Source: Acinetobacter nosocomialis NIPH 2119
GTDB lineage: Bacteria; Pseudomonadota; Gammaproteobacteria; Pseudomonadales; Moraxellaceae
Assembly: GCF_000368085.1 (NCBI RefSeq)
Contig: NZ_KB849239.1
Coordinates: forward strand, 1,893,082-1,957,081
Reading direction: 5' to 3'
DNA: 64,000 bases
Made by a program: the position numbers and the translations under genes. Under the pieces are notes generated by a model. The model made no database searches and was not told the DNA's origin. It saw nothing but the letters and a program-made list of their open reading frames with translations. Shown one piece after another: positions 9,280 through 18,036 of the stretch; the stretch's first letter is position 1, and each line of letters opens with the position of its first letter.

Positions 9280-10050
9280 ATGAATAAGCAAGAAATGAAA
9301 GATTTGGTGACTAAAGCACACCACGAGTTATTTAATTTGCATGACACCACTGCTCTAGACCGTTATTTTTCTGAAGACTTTATAGAGCACTCACCACTCG
9401 TTGCAAATGGTATTTCAGGTTTACGTCAACTGGTAGAAGACTGCCCAGATATGCAACACGAAGCTGTACGTGTACTCGCAGATGGTGACTTGGTTGCAAT
9501 TCATGGCCGCTTTCAGGGCTTAGATGAAAAACCATTGGTTGGGTTTGATATTTACCGAGTTAAAGACGGCAAAATTGTCGAGCATTGGGATGGTCTTGTG
9601 GCAGAAGCTGCGCCAAATGTAAGTGGTAGAACTCAACTAGATGGTCCCACTGAAATCGTAACTCACCATGACCCAGAGAAAAACCGCGAAATTGTGACAT
9701 CTTTCTTTAAGAAGTCATTAATTGATGGCAATTATGATGCCTTTAAAGAATATACCGATGGCGACCAGTTCATTCAACATAGTCCAGATATTGGTGATGG
9801 TGTTAAAGCAGTCATTGATTTTTTGAACAATATCCGTAATGAAGGACAAGGTTTGGTATACTCAAAAACGCATCGCTCCATTGCTGATGGTCAATTTGTA
9901 TTGACACATTCCGAAGGCAGTATTGCTGGTAACCGACATGCATATTTTGAACTATGGCGTGTAGATAATGGCAAAATTGTTGAACTTTGGGATGCAATAC
10001 CGGCTGTGCCTGAAGATGAACAGGCTGTCCATGGTTATGGCGTGTTTTAA
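9280..10050 (+). CDS. Tandem SnoaL/NTF2-like domain protein
   Basis: A 256-aa soluble protein made of two SnoaL-like (NTF2-fold) units, about residues 5-115 and 125-250. Each has an F-I-x-H-S-P element (FIEHSPLVANG; FIQHSPDIGDG) and ends in K-I-V-E-x-W-D (DGKIVEHWDG; NGKIVELWDA). The fold often binds small hydrophobic ligands or catalyses isomerisation. The substrate here is unknown. It starts 28 bp after patD with AAAGGAGATC before the ATG, so it is co-transcribed and may act on a reactive aldehyde or lactam product (inference). Confidence 0.78.
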   Translation: MNKQEMKDLVTKAHHELFNLHDTTALDRYFSEDFIEHSPLVANGISGLRQLVEDCPDMQHEAVRVLADGDLVAIHGRFQGLDEKPLVGFDIYRVKDGKIVEHWDGLVAEAAPNVSGRTQLDGPTEIVTHHDPEKNREIVTSFFKKSLIDGNYDAFKEYTDGDQFIQHSPDIGDGVKAVIDFLNNIRNEGQGLVYSKTHRSIADGQFVLTHSEGSIAGNRHAYFELWRVDNGKIVELWDAIPAVPEDEQAVHGYGVF

Positions 10051-10071
10051 TAACTATTTATCCGCTTCATT

Positions 10072-10098
10072 AAGCTAAGTCTTTTGACTTAGCTTTTA
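10072..10098 (+). terminator. Hairpin between the NTF2-like gene and the GntR gene
   Basis: A perfect 10-bp stem, AAGCTAAGTC / GACTTAGCTT, with a TTTT loop and a short T-tail. It probably reduces read-through from patD into the regulator gene. Confidence 0.6.
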
Positions 10099-10109
10099 GA
10101 GAATTCGCC

Positions 10110-10829
10110 ATGTCAGCATATACGATAATTTTTGCACCTATTGCTCAAGCAACTCGTTCGGAACAAGTTGTAGAACGCTTGGAAAATGCAATTATCTCTG
10201 GTTTGCTCAAAAGCAATGAACAACTTCCTAATGAAGCAGACTTAGCACGCTTAATGGGAGTTTCGCCAATCACTGTTCGCGAAGCATTAAATACTTTACG
10301 CGTAAAAGGTTTAATTGATACACGTCGTGGAAGAAATGGTGGAAGTTTTGTTTGTGAGCTACCTTCTGATTTACTTTTAAATCAACATCCTTTGCGCCAA
10401 GCTTCAAATGAGTATCTTGCCGATTTAGGTGAGTTTCACAGTGCAATTTTAAGTCATAGTGCCTATCTGGCCGCTCAAAGAACCACTGAATATGAACTTA
10501 ACAAAATAAAAGAGTTAATTGAACAATTTGAACAAGCTGTTGAAGCAGATACACGTGCACAGCTTGATTTACGTTGTTTGCTGACGCTTACCTCATTTGC
10601 CCAATCTGCAAGGCTGGCAAATCAGGAACTCACGATTCAGGCTGAATGGGCTCCGCTTATCGCCGTACTTTATCAAGATGATGATTTTCACCGTGAAGTT
10701 GTAAAACAATATCACCATCTTTTGTCGTCTTTTATGCAAAACAATGAAAATGAAGCTGTGATTCAAGCCCGAAAAATAGTTTCAATGCTCACTGACCAAA
10801 TGCTTCGGTATAAGTTATCGAGTGAATAA
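10110..10829 (+). CDS. GntR-family (FadR/FCD-like) transcriptional regulator
   Basis: A 239-aa regulator. Residues ~15-80 form the GntR winged HTH: EQVVERLENAIISGLLKSNE, LPNEADLARLMGVSPITVRE, RRGRNGGSFV. The rest is helical, as expected for an FCD-type effector domain. It lies within the aldehyde/polyamine gene set and is the best candidate regulator of it, perhaps through the repeats at 7771-7794. The effector is unknown; the obvious guess is a polyamine or aminoaldehyde. Confidence 0.82.
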   Translation: MSAYTIIFAPIAQATRSEQVVERLENAIISGLLKSNEQLPNEADLARLMGVSPITVREALNTLRVKGLIDTRRGRNGGSFVCELPSDLLLNQHPLRQASNEYLADLGEFHSAILSHSAYLAAQRTTEYELNKIKELIEQFEQAVEADTRAQLDLRCLLTLTSFAQSARLANQELTIQAEWAPLIAVLYQDDDFHREVVKQYHHLLSSFMQNNENEAVIQARKIVSMLTDQMLRYKLSSE

Positions 10830-10894
10830 AAATAATAAATATGATGGCTTATCAATAATCAAGTTAGAAATATGGAATTTTAGGAGTTATAGGA

Positions 10895-11602
10895 ATGACC
10901 CAACAGTTAGATATAGAAGAGCTACAAAATTTGTTAAAGACGGTGGTTGACGAAACAACCTCTATTACAGAAAAACTCGCAACTAAGGCGAGCAAGATTT
11001 TGTCAAAGCATGCATCTGAAAAAAATGCAGATATTAAGCTTTCAACTTCAGAACGCTCTGCTTTGCAAAAGGAAATTAAAAAAGCACTTAATCAGAGCCA
11101 TTATAGTCAAGGAACTGGTTTTGCGAGTTATAGTCCGGCAACTCAAGAGGAACAAGACTACTGGACACTCGAATGGTGGTATAAAAAAGAAGATCAATTA
11201 CAACAAGCAAAACTTGAAAACTATCAAAATGCGCAGCGTTTTTTAGATTTCCGCTCATTTGAGTGGTTCCATAAACCTGCACAAAATAAAAGTCCATGCA
11301 TACATGGACCTTATGTTGATTATATCTGTAATGGTGCCTACACCATTACTATTGCCCACCCTGTCATGATTCATGGCCACTTTATTGGCGTCATTGCGAC
11401 CGATATTTTAGTTTCGGCTCTCGAAAAACTGCTTATGCCCAAACTCAAAAATATTAAGCAAAAGACTGTCATTATGAATGATTCATCTCGGGTCATTACT
11501 TCAAATGACATTAGCATCAGAACCGGGACATTATTTAAAGAAAAGACTGATCAACAGTTTTTCTCGCAACCATGTCAGTCTTTCCAGCTGGTTGTCATCT
11601 AA
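10895..11602 (+). CDS. Soluble stand-alone Cache (PDC)-domain protein
   Basis: A 235-aa protein with no signal peptide or membrane segment. An acidic, helical first half is followed by a Cache-like ligand-binding region (about 110-210). In that region, WTLEWWYKKED, FLDFRSFEWF and THIAHPVMI-like TITIAHPVMIHGHFIGVIATDI resemble PDC sensor strands. Cache domains normally sit outside the membrane as receptors, so a cytoplasmic solo version is unusual. It lies between the GntR regulator and the PuuP-like permease and may sense a polyamine or amino acid (inference). AGGAGTTATAGGA precedes the ATG. Confidence 0.62.
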   Translation: MTQQLDIEELQNLLKTVVDETTSITEKLATKASKILSKHASEKNADIKLSTSERSALQKEIKKALNQSHYSQGTGFASYSPATQEEQDYWTLEWWYKKEDQLQQAKLENYQNAQRFLDFRSFEWFHKPAQNKSPCIHGPYVDYICNGAYTITIAHPVMIHGHFIGVIATDILVSALEKLLMPKLKNIKQKTVIMNDSSRVITSNDISIRTGTLFKEKTDQQFFSQPCQSFQLVVI

Positions 11603-11797
11603 AAAGCAAAGAATATTGGCCTTTTATTCTCGCTTTAGTGTGCCATCAAGGTGATATAGCACTTTAAACCCTTAGCTGTTGTTCAAACTTTCTTCAAATA
11701 GACTTGTTTATTCAGGTCTAGGGGAAGTTTTGGCCTAAAAATAGCATCGCCTTTCTGGATGAAAAGCAAAAACAACGAAATTTGAGGTTGAAAAGAC

Positions 11798-13129
11798 ATG
11801 GAAAATAAAGCGTCTTCCTTAAAAAAACTATCACTATGGCAAGTTACAATTATTGGTATTGCCTATATGACCCCCATGACGGTTTTTGATACTTTCGGTA
11901 TTGTTTCCGGAATTACCAATGGTCATGTTCCCCTCGCATATTTACTTGCTTTAGGCGCGATGCTGCTTACTGCTTGGAGCTATGCGAGGTTTAGTAAAAA
12001 CTCAGAAAGATCAGGTTCGGCCTATAGTTATACTGCAGAAAGTTTAGGGCCTAGAAGTGGATTTTTCGTTGGCTGGTGCTCTCTACTCGACTATCTGTTA
12101 TTACCGCTTATTAATGTGTTGCTGGCTGCAATTTATCTCACCGCACTCATTCCGAGTATGCCTTATTGGTTTTGGGTGCTGGTATCGGCGGGCCTTGTGA
12201 CTTTAGTCAACTGTTTCCGTATTCGGTTACTTGCCAACTTAAGTCTCGTATTTGTGTTTGCTCCGATTATCCTCATGGTCATTTTTGTATATTTAGTGGT
12301 TCGAGGTATTGGTTCGACCCAAGGTTATGAGCATGTGCTTACTCTGGCTCCACTATGGCATGGTCAACAATCACTATTACCGCTTGTTGCTGGTGCTTCG
12401 GTTTTATGTTTTTCATTTTTAGGTTTTGATGCAGTTACTACCCTTTCAAATGAAACCAAACAACCCACCAAGAATATTCCCCGAGCAGTCATGTTAACCA
12501 CACTTGCGGGTGGGCTTATTTTCTTCACAGCTGCTTGGTTTATTCAACTTTATTTTCCAAACAATGTTCGCTTTCATCATCCTTCAGAAGCATTACCAGA
12601 AATTGTGCTTTATGTGGGTGGTGCTTTGTTTCAGTCCATATTCTTATGCGGCCAAATTATGAACACAGTCGCCTCAGGTCTTGCCTCACATGCCAGTGCT
12701 TCGCGTTTACTGTATATAATGGGGTCCGACAATATTTTTCCTAAAAAGTATTTTGGAACCATCCATAGCTCTTTAGGGACACCATTTTTCTCGGTTTTAT
12801 TTGTCGGGCTTATTTCAATGTCAGCTATTTTCTTAGATTTAGCTCAAGTTGTTAGTCTGATCAGTTTTGGTGCGCTCGTTGCTTTTACAGCCGTAAACTT
12901 CTCAGTTTTTATGAAATTTTATATTAAAGATAAACAACGTTCAGGTTTTAAAAATAAATTTCTAAACCTATTTTTACCGTTGTTATCGGTCATTAGCATT
13001 ATTTGTTTATGGCTCAATCTCGACTCATCTTCACTGATTTTTGGATGCTTCTGGTTAACTTTAGGCATTCTCTTATTCATTTATAAAACGATTAAAAAAC
13101 AAAGTATTGCAATTAGTAATGCTTATTAA
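11798..13129 (+). CDS. PuuP-like APC-family amino acid/polyamine permease
   Basis: A 443-aa inner-membrane protein with about 12 hydrophobic segments. The opening SLWQVTIIGIAYMTPMTVFD, then GSAYSYTAESLGPRSGFFVGW and SFLGFDAVTTLSNETKQPTK, match the putrescine importer PuuP/YeeF branch of the APC superfamily. It is followed directly by the oxidase gene, whose ATG lies 19 bp after its stop. Import of putrescine or a related amine is likely, but an amino acid cannot be excluded. Confidence 0.75.
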   Translation: MENKASSLKKLSLWQVTIIGIAYMTPMTVFDTFGIVSGITNGHVPLAYLLALGAMLLTAWSYARFSKNSERSGSAYSYTAESLGPRSGFFVGWCSLLDYLLLPLINVLLAAIYLTALIPSMPYWFWVLVSAGLVTLVNCFRIRLLANLSLVFVFAPIILMVIFVYLVVRGIGSTQGYEHVLTLAPLWHGQQSLLPLVAGASVLCFSFLGFDAVTTLSNETKQPTKNIPRAVMLTTLAGGLIFFTAAWFIQLYFPNNVRFHHPSEALPEIVLYVGGALFQSIFLCGQIMNTVASGLASHASASRLLYIMGSDNIFPKKYFGTIHSSLGTPFFSVLFVGLISMSAIFLDLAQVVSLISFGALVAFTAVNFSVFMKFYIKDKQRSGFKNKFLNLFLPLLSVISIICLWLNLDSSSLIFGCFWLTLGILLFIYKTIKKQSIAISNAY

Positions 13130-13148
13130 TTTTTTAAGGAACATCGTC

Positions 13149-14594
13149 ATGAAAATTATTTCTAAACCTCAACTTTTAAAAGATGTGGAATATAAACCAA
13201 GTAAGTCTTTACAAGTGGGTAAAGAATGGAGCTGGTTAAATCCAAAACACGCGCAATTTGACTCAACTACGGTTAATGGCACTTCGGTAAATAACCCAGC
13301 AAACTACTATGAAAGTTCCCTGTCCGATTGGCATACATTTGACAGTTTAAATGCTGATATTGAATGTGATGTCGTGGTTATTGGTGGTGGTTTATTGGGT
13401 TCATCGACTGCCCTACACTTAGCTGAAGAAGGCGTAGATACCGTTTTATTAGAAAAAAACCGTATTGGTAGTGCAGCTTCAGGGCGAAATGGCGGACAAC
13501 TTACCCCAGGTTTAGCACGCTGGGAAGCTCAAGAAATGGCTGACCGATTAAGTTATGAAGATGCCAAAAAGCTATGGCATTTTACTTCTACGGAAGCCAT
13601 GCAACTCATTGATGATATCTCTGAAAAATACCAACTCAACTTTGACCGTAAATACGGGCATATTACTGCCGCCGTTCATGAAGGACATTTGGTTGGCTTA
13701 ACCCAAGGTGCCGATGCCCGAAAATACTTAGGTGAAGACCATACTCGTATTGTGGGTAAACATGAACTCATGGACTTTATTAAGTCAGACTACTATACAG
13801 GCGGTTTAATTGATGAGTTAGGTGGACAAATTCATCCGTTGGCTCTAAACCGTGGTTTAATTTATGGCTTTTGCAAAAACGGCGGTAGTGTTTATGAACA
13901 AACAGAAGTTATTTCAATAGAAGAAAAGGCAGATGGTATTTATGTTCACACAGCAAATGCAGTCGTGAAAGCCAAAAAGTCTGTAGTTTTAGCGGTACAC
14001 CATGCCTCGTTTAAACTTTTATCTGAGCAGAACAATACCACTATTCCGTTTTACACTTATGTCGCGACCACCGCTCCTTTAGAGTTTGATACCAAAGAGC
14101 TTCTGCCATTTGGACATCCGGTTTATGACACTCAGTTCCAGATTGATTACTACCGTCCTGTGTTTAACAACCGCTTATTATTTGGTGGGCAAGGTACTGG
14201 CACATGCTGGGGGCCAGAGAAAACTTTAAATTACCTAGAGCATCGAATTCATACAGTTTTCCCTCAAATTAAAAATCTAGAAATGGATTTTGTCTGGAGT
14301 GGCACTACTGATTTAACCGTTAATGGTGCAGTCGACAGCCGTAAGTTTGGTAACAAGTTCCCGATTTATGCAGTTCACGGCTGGAGTGGACATGGTGTTG
14401 CACAGACGGTACGCATTGGTAAAGCCATTGCAAATGACTTTGTTGGGCAATCTAATGACTTTGAAATGTTATCTAACATTGACCATCAAAATATTATTTT
14501 TGGCCGTACGCTTGCCCCTGTCGTTATTCCACTCGCAAAAAGTATGTATGGCATCGGTGCAATGATTAACCCGGGCAAAATGGTATCTTTCTAA
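13149..14594 (+). CDS. PuuB-like FAD-dependent oxidoreductase
   Basis: A 481-aa DAO-family flavoenzyme. The FAD Rossmann motif is CDVVVIGGGLLGSSTALHLA at about residues 74-95. It is followed by GSAASGRNGGQL and, near the end, YAVHGWSGHGVAQTVRIGKA, both typical of gamma-glutamylputrescine oxidase (PuuB). Compared with E. coli PuuB it has an N-terminal extension of about 45 residues. I start at 13149, preceded by TAAGGA, rather than the in-frame ATG at 13107 inside the permease gene. PuuA and PuuD partners are not in the window, so the substrate may be a free amine or amino acid. Confidence 0.75.
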   Translation: MKIISKPQLLKDVEYKPSKSLQVGKEWSWLNPKHAQFDSTTVNGTSVNNPANYYESSLSDWHTFDSLNADIECDVVVIGGGLLGSSTALHLAEEGVDTVLLEKNRIGSAASGRNGGQLTPGLARWEAQEMADRLSYEDAKKLWHFTSTEAMQLIDDISEKYQLNFDRKYGHITAAVHEGHLVGLTQGADARKYLGEDHTRIVGKHELMDFIKSDYYTGGLIDELGGQIHPLALNRGLIYGFCKNGGSVYEQTEVISIEEKADGIYVHTANAVVKAKKSVVLAVHHASFKLLSEQNNTTIPFYTYVATTAPLEFDTKELLPFGHPVYDTQFQIDYYRPVFNNRLLFGGQGTGTCWGPEKTLNYLEHRIHTVFPQIKNLEMDFVWSGTTDLTVNGAVDSRKFGNKFPIYAVHGWSGHGVAQTVRIGKAIANDFVGQSNDFEMLSNIDHQNIIFGRTLAPVVIPLAKSMYGIGAMINPGKMVSF

Positions 14595-14617
14595 TTTAGA
14601 AAAACATCATTTTCTAA

Positions 14618-14650
14618 AAAAGATTCGTACAGTTTTGTGCGAATCTTTTT
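14618..14650 (+). terminator. Rho-independent terminator after the PuuB-like gene
   Basis: Stem AAGATTCGTAC / GTGCGAATCTT (one G-T pair) with a 6-nt loop, then TTTTT. It closes the permease-oxidase unit. Confidence 0.85.
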
Positions 14651-14738
14651 ATATAAAGGCAATATTGCTTTTCAAACTAGGTTATCCCTATTCAATCCAT
14701 TACAATAGCGCCAGCTTTTTTAGACAGCGCATAGTATT

Positions 14739-16097
14739 TTGAGTAACTCATCTTCCCAATTAAAACGTGGACTTAAAAATCGTCACATCCAGTTAATCGC
14801 TATGGGTGGTGCTGTGGGCACAGGACTTTTTTTAGGCTCTGCACAAGTCATTCAGTCTGCTGGTCCTTCAATCATTTTGGGTTATGCCATTGTTGGTTTG
14901 GTTGCATTTTTAATTATGCGCCAAATGGGTGAAATGATTGTCGAAGAACCTGTAGTTGGCTCTTTTAGCTATTTTGCACAAAAGTATTGGGGAAGATTTC
15001 CCGGTTTTTTATCGGGCTGGAACTATTGGGTTGTGTACATTTTAGTTGCGATGACTGAGCTTACCGCCGTGGCTAAATATGTACATTATTGGTGGCCTCA
15101 TATCCCAGCATGGGTTTCGGTTTTATTTTTCTTTGTGCTGGTCACGTGCTTGAACTTAGGCAATGTTAAATTTTATGGCGAATCTGAATTTTGGTTAGCC
15201 ATTATTAAAGTTACCGCAGTCATTTCAATGATTGTGTTTGGCTTATATTTATTGCTTACAGCCGGCAATGATTCTATAGCGAGCTTTTCAAACCTGTGGC
15301 AGCATGGCGGATTTTTCCCGCATGGCTTTTCGGGTATGTTCTATATGCTCGCTTTTTTAATGTTTGCATTTGGCGGTATTGAACTGATTGGAATGACCGC
15401 TGCTGAAGCAGAAAATCCTGAAAAAAGTATTCCACAAGCCATTAACCAAGTTATTTTTCGAATTTTGGTTTTTTACGTGGCCTCGCTCGCAATTATTATG
15501 TCGCTTATTCCATGGAACCAACTGGACCTTGGTGGTTTAGATAAAAGCCCCTTTGTCATGATTTTTAGTCAGCTTGGCATTGGTTGGGCGGCACATTTAC
15601 TTAACTTTATTATTTTGACTGCTGCACTTTCAGTTTATAACAGCGGCATGTATGCCAACAGCCGAATGTTGTATGGACTGGCAGTACAAGGCAATGCCCC
15701 TAAAGTCTTTGCCAAAGTAAGCAAACAAGGTGTACCCACAGCTGCTGTCGTCTTCTCTTCTATTTTGATTTTTGGGTGTGTTTTACTCAACTACTTTGTA
15801 CCAGAAGAAGCTTTAAGCCATCTTATGTATATGGCTGTTGCAGCTTTGGTTTTGAACTGGGCAATTATTAGCTTTACCCATTTAAAGTTTAAGCAAGCTA
15901 TGAAACTAGATGGAAAAGTTGCCAAATTCCCTGCTCTATTTTCGCCTTTGAGTAACTATGTCGTGCTCATTTTTATCGGCATGATTTTATACATTATGTG
16001 GACTCAAGGCTTTAAAGAATCAGTAATTTTAATTCCGATCTGGATTACTTTAATGCTTGGTTTATATAAAGTTTTAAGGTTAGATAAATCACTCTGA
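14739..16097 (+). CDS. aroP: AroP-like aromatic amino-acid permease (APC family)
   Basis: A 452-aa inner-membrane permease that aligns end to end with E. coli AroP: LKRGLKNRHIQLIAMGGAVG, LIMRQMGEMIVEEPVVGSFS, GIELIGMTAAEAENPEKSIP, and LSVYNSGMYANSRMLYGLA. Expected substrates are Phe, Tyr and Trp; proline- or GABA-type relatives share much of this pattern. The start must be the TTG at 14739, because an in-frame stop lies 18 bp upstream and the first ATG would delete the first membrane helix. A weak start and no clear ribosome site suggest low expression. Confidence 0.8.
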   Translation: MSNSSSQLKRGLKNRHIQLIAMGGAVGTGLFLGSAQVIQSAGPSIILGYAIVGLVAFLIMRQMGEMIVEEPVVGSFSYFAQKYWGRFPGFLSGWNYWVVYILVAMTELTAVAKYVHYWWPHIPAWVSVLFFFVLVTCLNLGNVKFYGESEFWLAIIKVTAVISMIVFGLYLLLTAGNDSIASFSNLWQHGGFFPHGFSGMFYMLAFLMFAFGGIELIGMTAAEAENPEKSIPQAINQVIFRILVFYVASLAIIMSLIPWNQLDLGGLDKSPFVMIFSQLGIGWAAHLLNFIILTAALSVYNSGMYANSRMLYGLAVQGNAPKVFAKVSKQGVPTAAVVFSSILIFGCVLLNYFVPEEALSHLMYMAVAALVLNWAIISFTHLKFKQAMKLDGKVAKFPALFSPLSNYVVLIFIGMILYIMWTQGFKESVILIPIWITLMLGLYKVLRLDKSL

Positions 16098-16105
16098 ACG
16101 TCCTA

Positions 16106-16136
16106 AAAGGCTTATTCAAACAGAATAAGCCTTTAT
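16106..16136 (+). terminator. Rho-independent terminator after aroP
   Basis: Stem AAAGGCTTATTC / GAATAAGCCTTT with an AAACA loop. The rest of the 378-bp gap to the next gene (to 16475) is AT-rich with no feature I can support. Confidence 0.85.
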
Positions 16137-16475
16137 TGTTTTAAGCGGCTGTAAATAAGTCTCACCTCTTTGTAAATTTCAACAGACCAAATATCTGCAT
16201 CTCGTCTGATCAATCATCCATCACTTAGTAGTTTTTAGTTATATGCTATCCATTTAAAAATAGTGCTTAAGACATTTTTAAGAGATGATTATTAAGGTAC
16301 AAGTGTTTACATGATCTATAAATATTTGTGTCAATGTTCAGCTAAAATCGTGGCTGACCAGATATATCGCGATCATCAATCAGGAAAAGACGCTTCATAA
16401 ATAGCTCTTTTATCCACTTTACTGATTTTGCTCCATTCACTGCGTCGCTTAATGATGAAAGACAGGAAAAATTTT

Positions 16476-16835
16476 ATGGAAAAAACGCTGCAATGCCCAA
16501 AGTGTGGTTCTACAGAAATTGAAACACGTGACCATGACAAACTACTTAAAACCACTGGCGGTGTTTTATTAACAGCTGCAGGGACTACAGCGGGTACCGT
16601 AGGTGGTGCTGCAACAGGTGCTTCTATAGGAGCAGCGATTGGTACTGTAGCTGGACCATTAGGTGTAATTGTTGGCGGTACTGTAGGCACATTTGTCGGT
16701 GCAATCAGTGCAGGTATTACTGGCGGTGTAGTGGGTAATATTTTTGGTAAAAAAGCAGGTGTAATGATCGATAAAAATATATTTCAGGACTACCGCTGCC
16801 TAAAATGCAAATATCGTTTTAAAGTAAAGAAATAA
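16476..16835 (+). CDS. Small zinc-ribbon plus glycine-zipper protein
   Basis: A 119-aa protein. It opens with CPKCGSTEIETRD and closes with YRCLKCKYRF, giving two CxxC pairs that could make one zinc ribbon. Between them lies a long Gly/Ala-rich hydrophobic stretch (about residues 30-95) with GxxxG spacing, typical of glycine-zipper membrane or oligomerising segments. I start at 16476 because AGGA lies 9 nt upstream; in-frame ATGs at 16428-16455 are alternatives. Function unknown. The zipper split between zinc-ligand pairs suggests a membrane hairpin with both ends cytoplasmic (inference). Confidence 0.68.
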   Translation: MEKTLQCPKCGSTEIETRDHDKLLKTTGGVLLTAAGTTAGTVGGAATGASIGAAIGTVAGPLGVIVGGTVGTFVGAISAGITGGVVGNIFGKKAGVMIDKNIFQDYRCLKCKYRFKVKK

Positions 16836-16976
16836 ACTAATTTCAATTGAATTAAGCAGGTAAAATCAATTTTCAACTGGCTCTCCTGCTTAAACTCAAC
16901 TTTTATAAAGTGCTCCAAATCATAAAGATATGAAGCAACTTATATAATAAATTAAAACCCAAATTTAGATTTTAAT

Positions 16977-17654
16977 TTACTTCGCAATTCCATCTTGTTG
17001 GTACTGAGGTGAGCGTGGGCCATATAATAAGCCTGTACCCGGACTATAAGGAGTCGGGGTAAACAGTTGAGCATTTACCATACTTGCTATTGGATAAGCG
17101 CGATCATTAAAGTTGCTAGAGATCTGTTCAACCAAAGCACCGACTACAGCACCAAGTAAACCAGAGTTATTATCACTACTTGATTGGGATAACTTTTTCT
17201 CACCAGTCCAAATCACATCGCCTGTTTTTAAATCCACAAGTTTTGCATCTGCACTTACCGTAGCAACACTTTGAATTACTTGATATTTAGAGCCATATTC
17301 TTTAATTCGAATGTATAAAGCGGCATCTGCACCAAAAATCTCTTGTAATTTTTGAGGAGCAATAGACTGCGCATCACTGCCATTGGTGACACCATTCTCT
17401 TTGAACATGTTATCTACAACAGAGATGGGAAAAACATAATAGCCAGCTTCTGCTACAGGTGCTATTACGGTTGGCCAATAACTGTAAGTTGCTTTTACAT
17501 CTGGTGAATCATTGACTGGTGGTAATACCAAAATTGACTTTGGCATATGAGCTTTATAAGCGGTTATGTCTTTATTCGGTGCCGGAGTAACTGCACAGCC
17601 AGTAAATGTAATGCTAGAAATAATCAAACCAGCAATTAGAAACTTCTTAATCAT
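16977..17654 (-). CDS. DUF799/GNA1162-family outer-membrane-type lipoprotein
   Basis: A 225-aa lipoprotein: MIKKFLIAGLIISSITFTGC has a lipobox ending at Cys20. The mature part has the family features SILVLPPVNDSPDVKATYSYW, APVAEAGYYVFP and ALYIRIKEYGSKYQVI. Family knowledge links it to Neisseria GNA1162, whose fold resembles TolB N-terminal or CsgG-like assemblies. It is the last gene of a three-lipoprotein operon and its ATG overlaps the previous stop by 4 nt. The set probably forms one envelope complex of unknown role. Confidence 0.82.
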   Translation of the reverse strand: MIKKFLIAGLIISSITFTGCAVTPAPNKDITAYKAHMPKSILVLPPVNDSPDVKATYSYWPTVIAPVAEAGYYVFPISVVDNMFKENGVTNGSDAQSIAPQKLQEIFGADAALYIRIKEYGSKYQVIQSVATVSADAKLVDLKTGDVIWTGEKKLSQSSSDNNSGLLGAVVGALVEQISSNFNDRAYPIASMVNAQLFTPTPYSPGTGLLYGPRSPQYQQDGIAK

Positions 17655-18019
17655 GATTTTGTATTCCCACCATTCGCATTCATTTTTTGCAATAAGCGAT
17701 CCATTAAAACTGTAGACTCTGGATAGACTTGACGTTCAAGCTGGAAATACTCGATTGCTTTTTGAGAATTATTTTCTTGTAAATACAATAATCCTAAATG
17801 CGCATATAACCCCGGCGGAACAGCTAGGCCCTTACCTTTAGTTTTTTGAATCTCAGCTTCTAATGTCGTTATTTGTGCACTTGGTGTCGCTTTTTCAGGT
17901 GCGGTATACATCAAATAAGTTTGATGCGGATAACTTCCCCAATTATATAAAGATTGAGGACCAGTGGCACAGCCCACCAATCCCAAAGCAAGAACACTAC
18001 TTAAAACAATTTTTTTCAT
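17651..18019 (-). CDS. DUF4810 lipoprotein
   Basis: A 122-aa lipoprotein: MKKIVLSSVLALGLVGC with the lipobox cysteine at 17. The mature part (SLYNWGSYPHQTYLMYTAPE, then a TPR-like AHLGLLYLQENNSQKAIEYF) is typical of DUF4810, which is nearly always found between CsgG-like and DUF799 genes. It starts 17 bp after the CsgG-like gene and overlaps the DUF799 gene by 4 nt. Confidence 0.82.
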   Translation of the reverse strand: MKKIVLSSVLALGLVGCATGPQSLYNWGSYPHQTYLMYTAPEKATPSAQITTLEAEIQKTKGKGLAVPPGLYAHLGLLYLQENNSQKAIEYFQLERQVYPESTVLMDRLLQKMNANGGNTKS

Positions 18020-18036
18020 CTAACACATATCCAAAA

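Noticed and set aside
16376-16690. 104-aa Pro/Ala-rich minus-strand frame
   Set aside because: It is the complement of the Gly/Ala-rich zipper of the zinc-ribbon gene, which explains the proline and alanine bias.
16852-16893. TTAAGCAGG / CCTGCTTAA inverted repeat after the zinc-ribbon gene as a terminator
   Set aside because: The 24-nt loop is long and no T-run follows, so termination is not supported; it may still be a weak structure.
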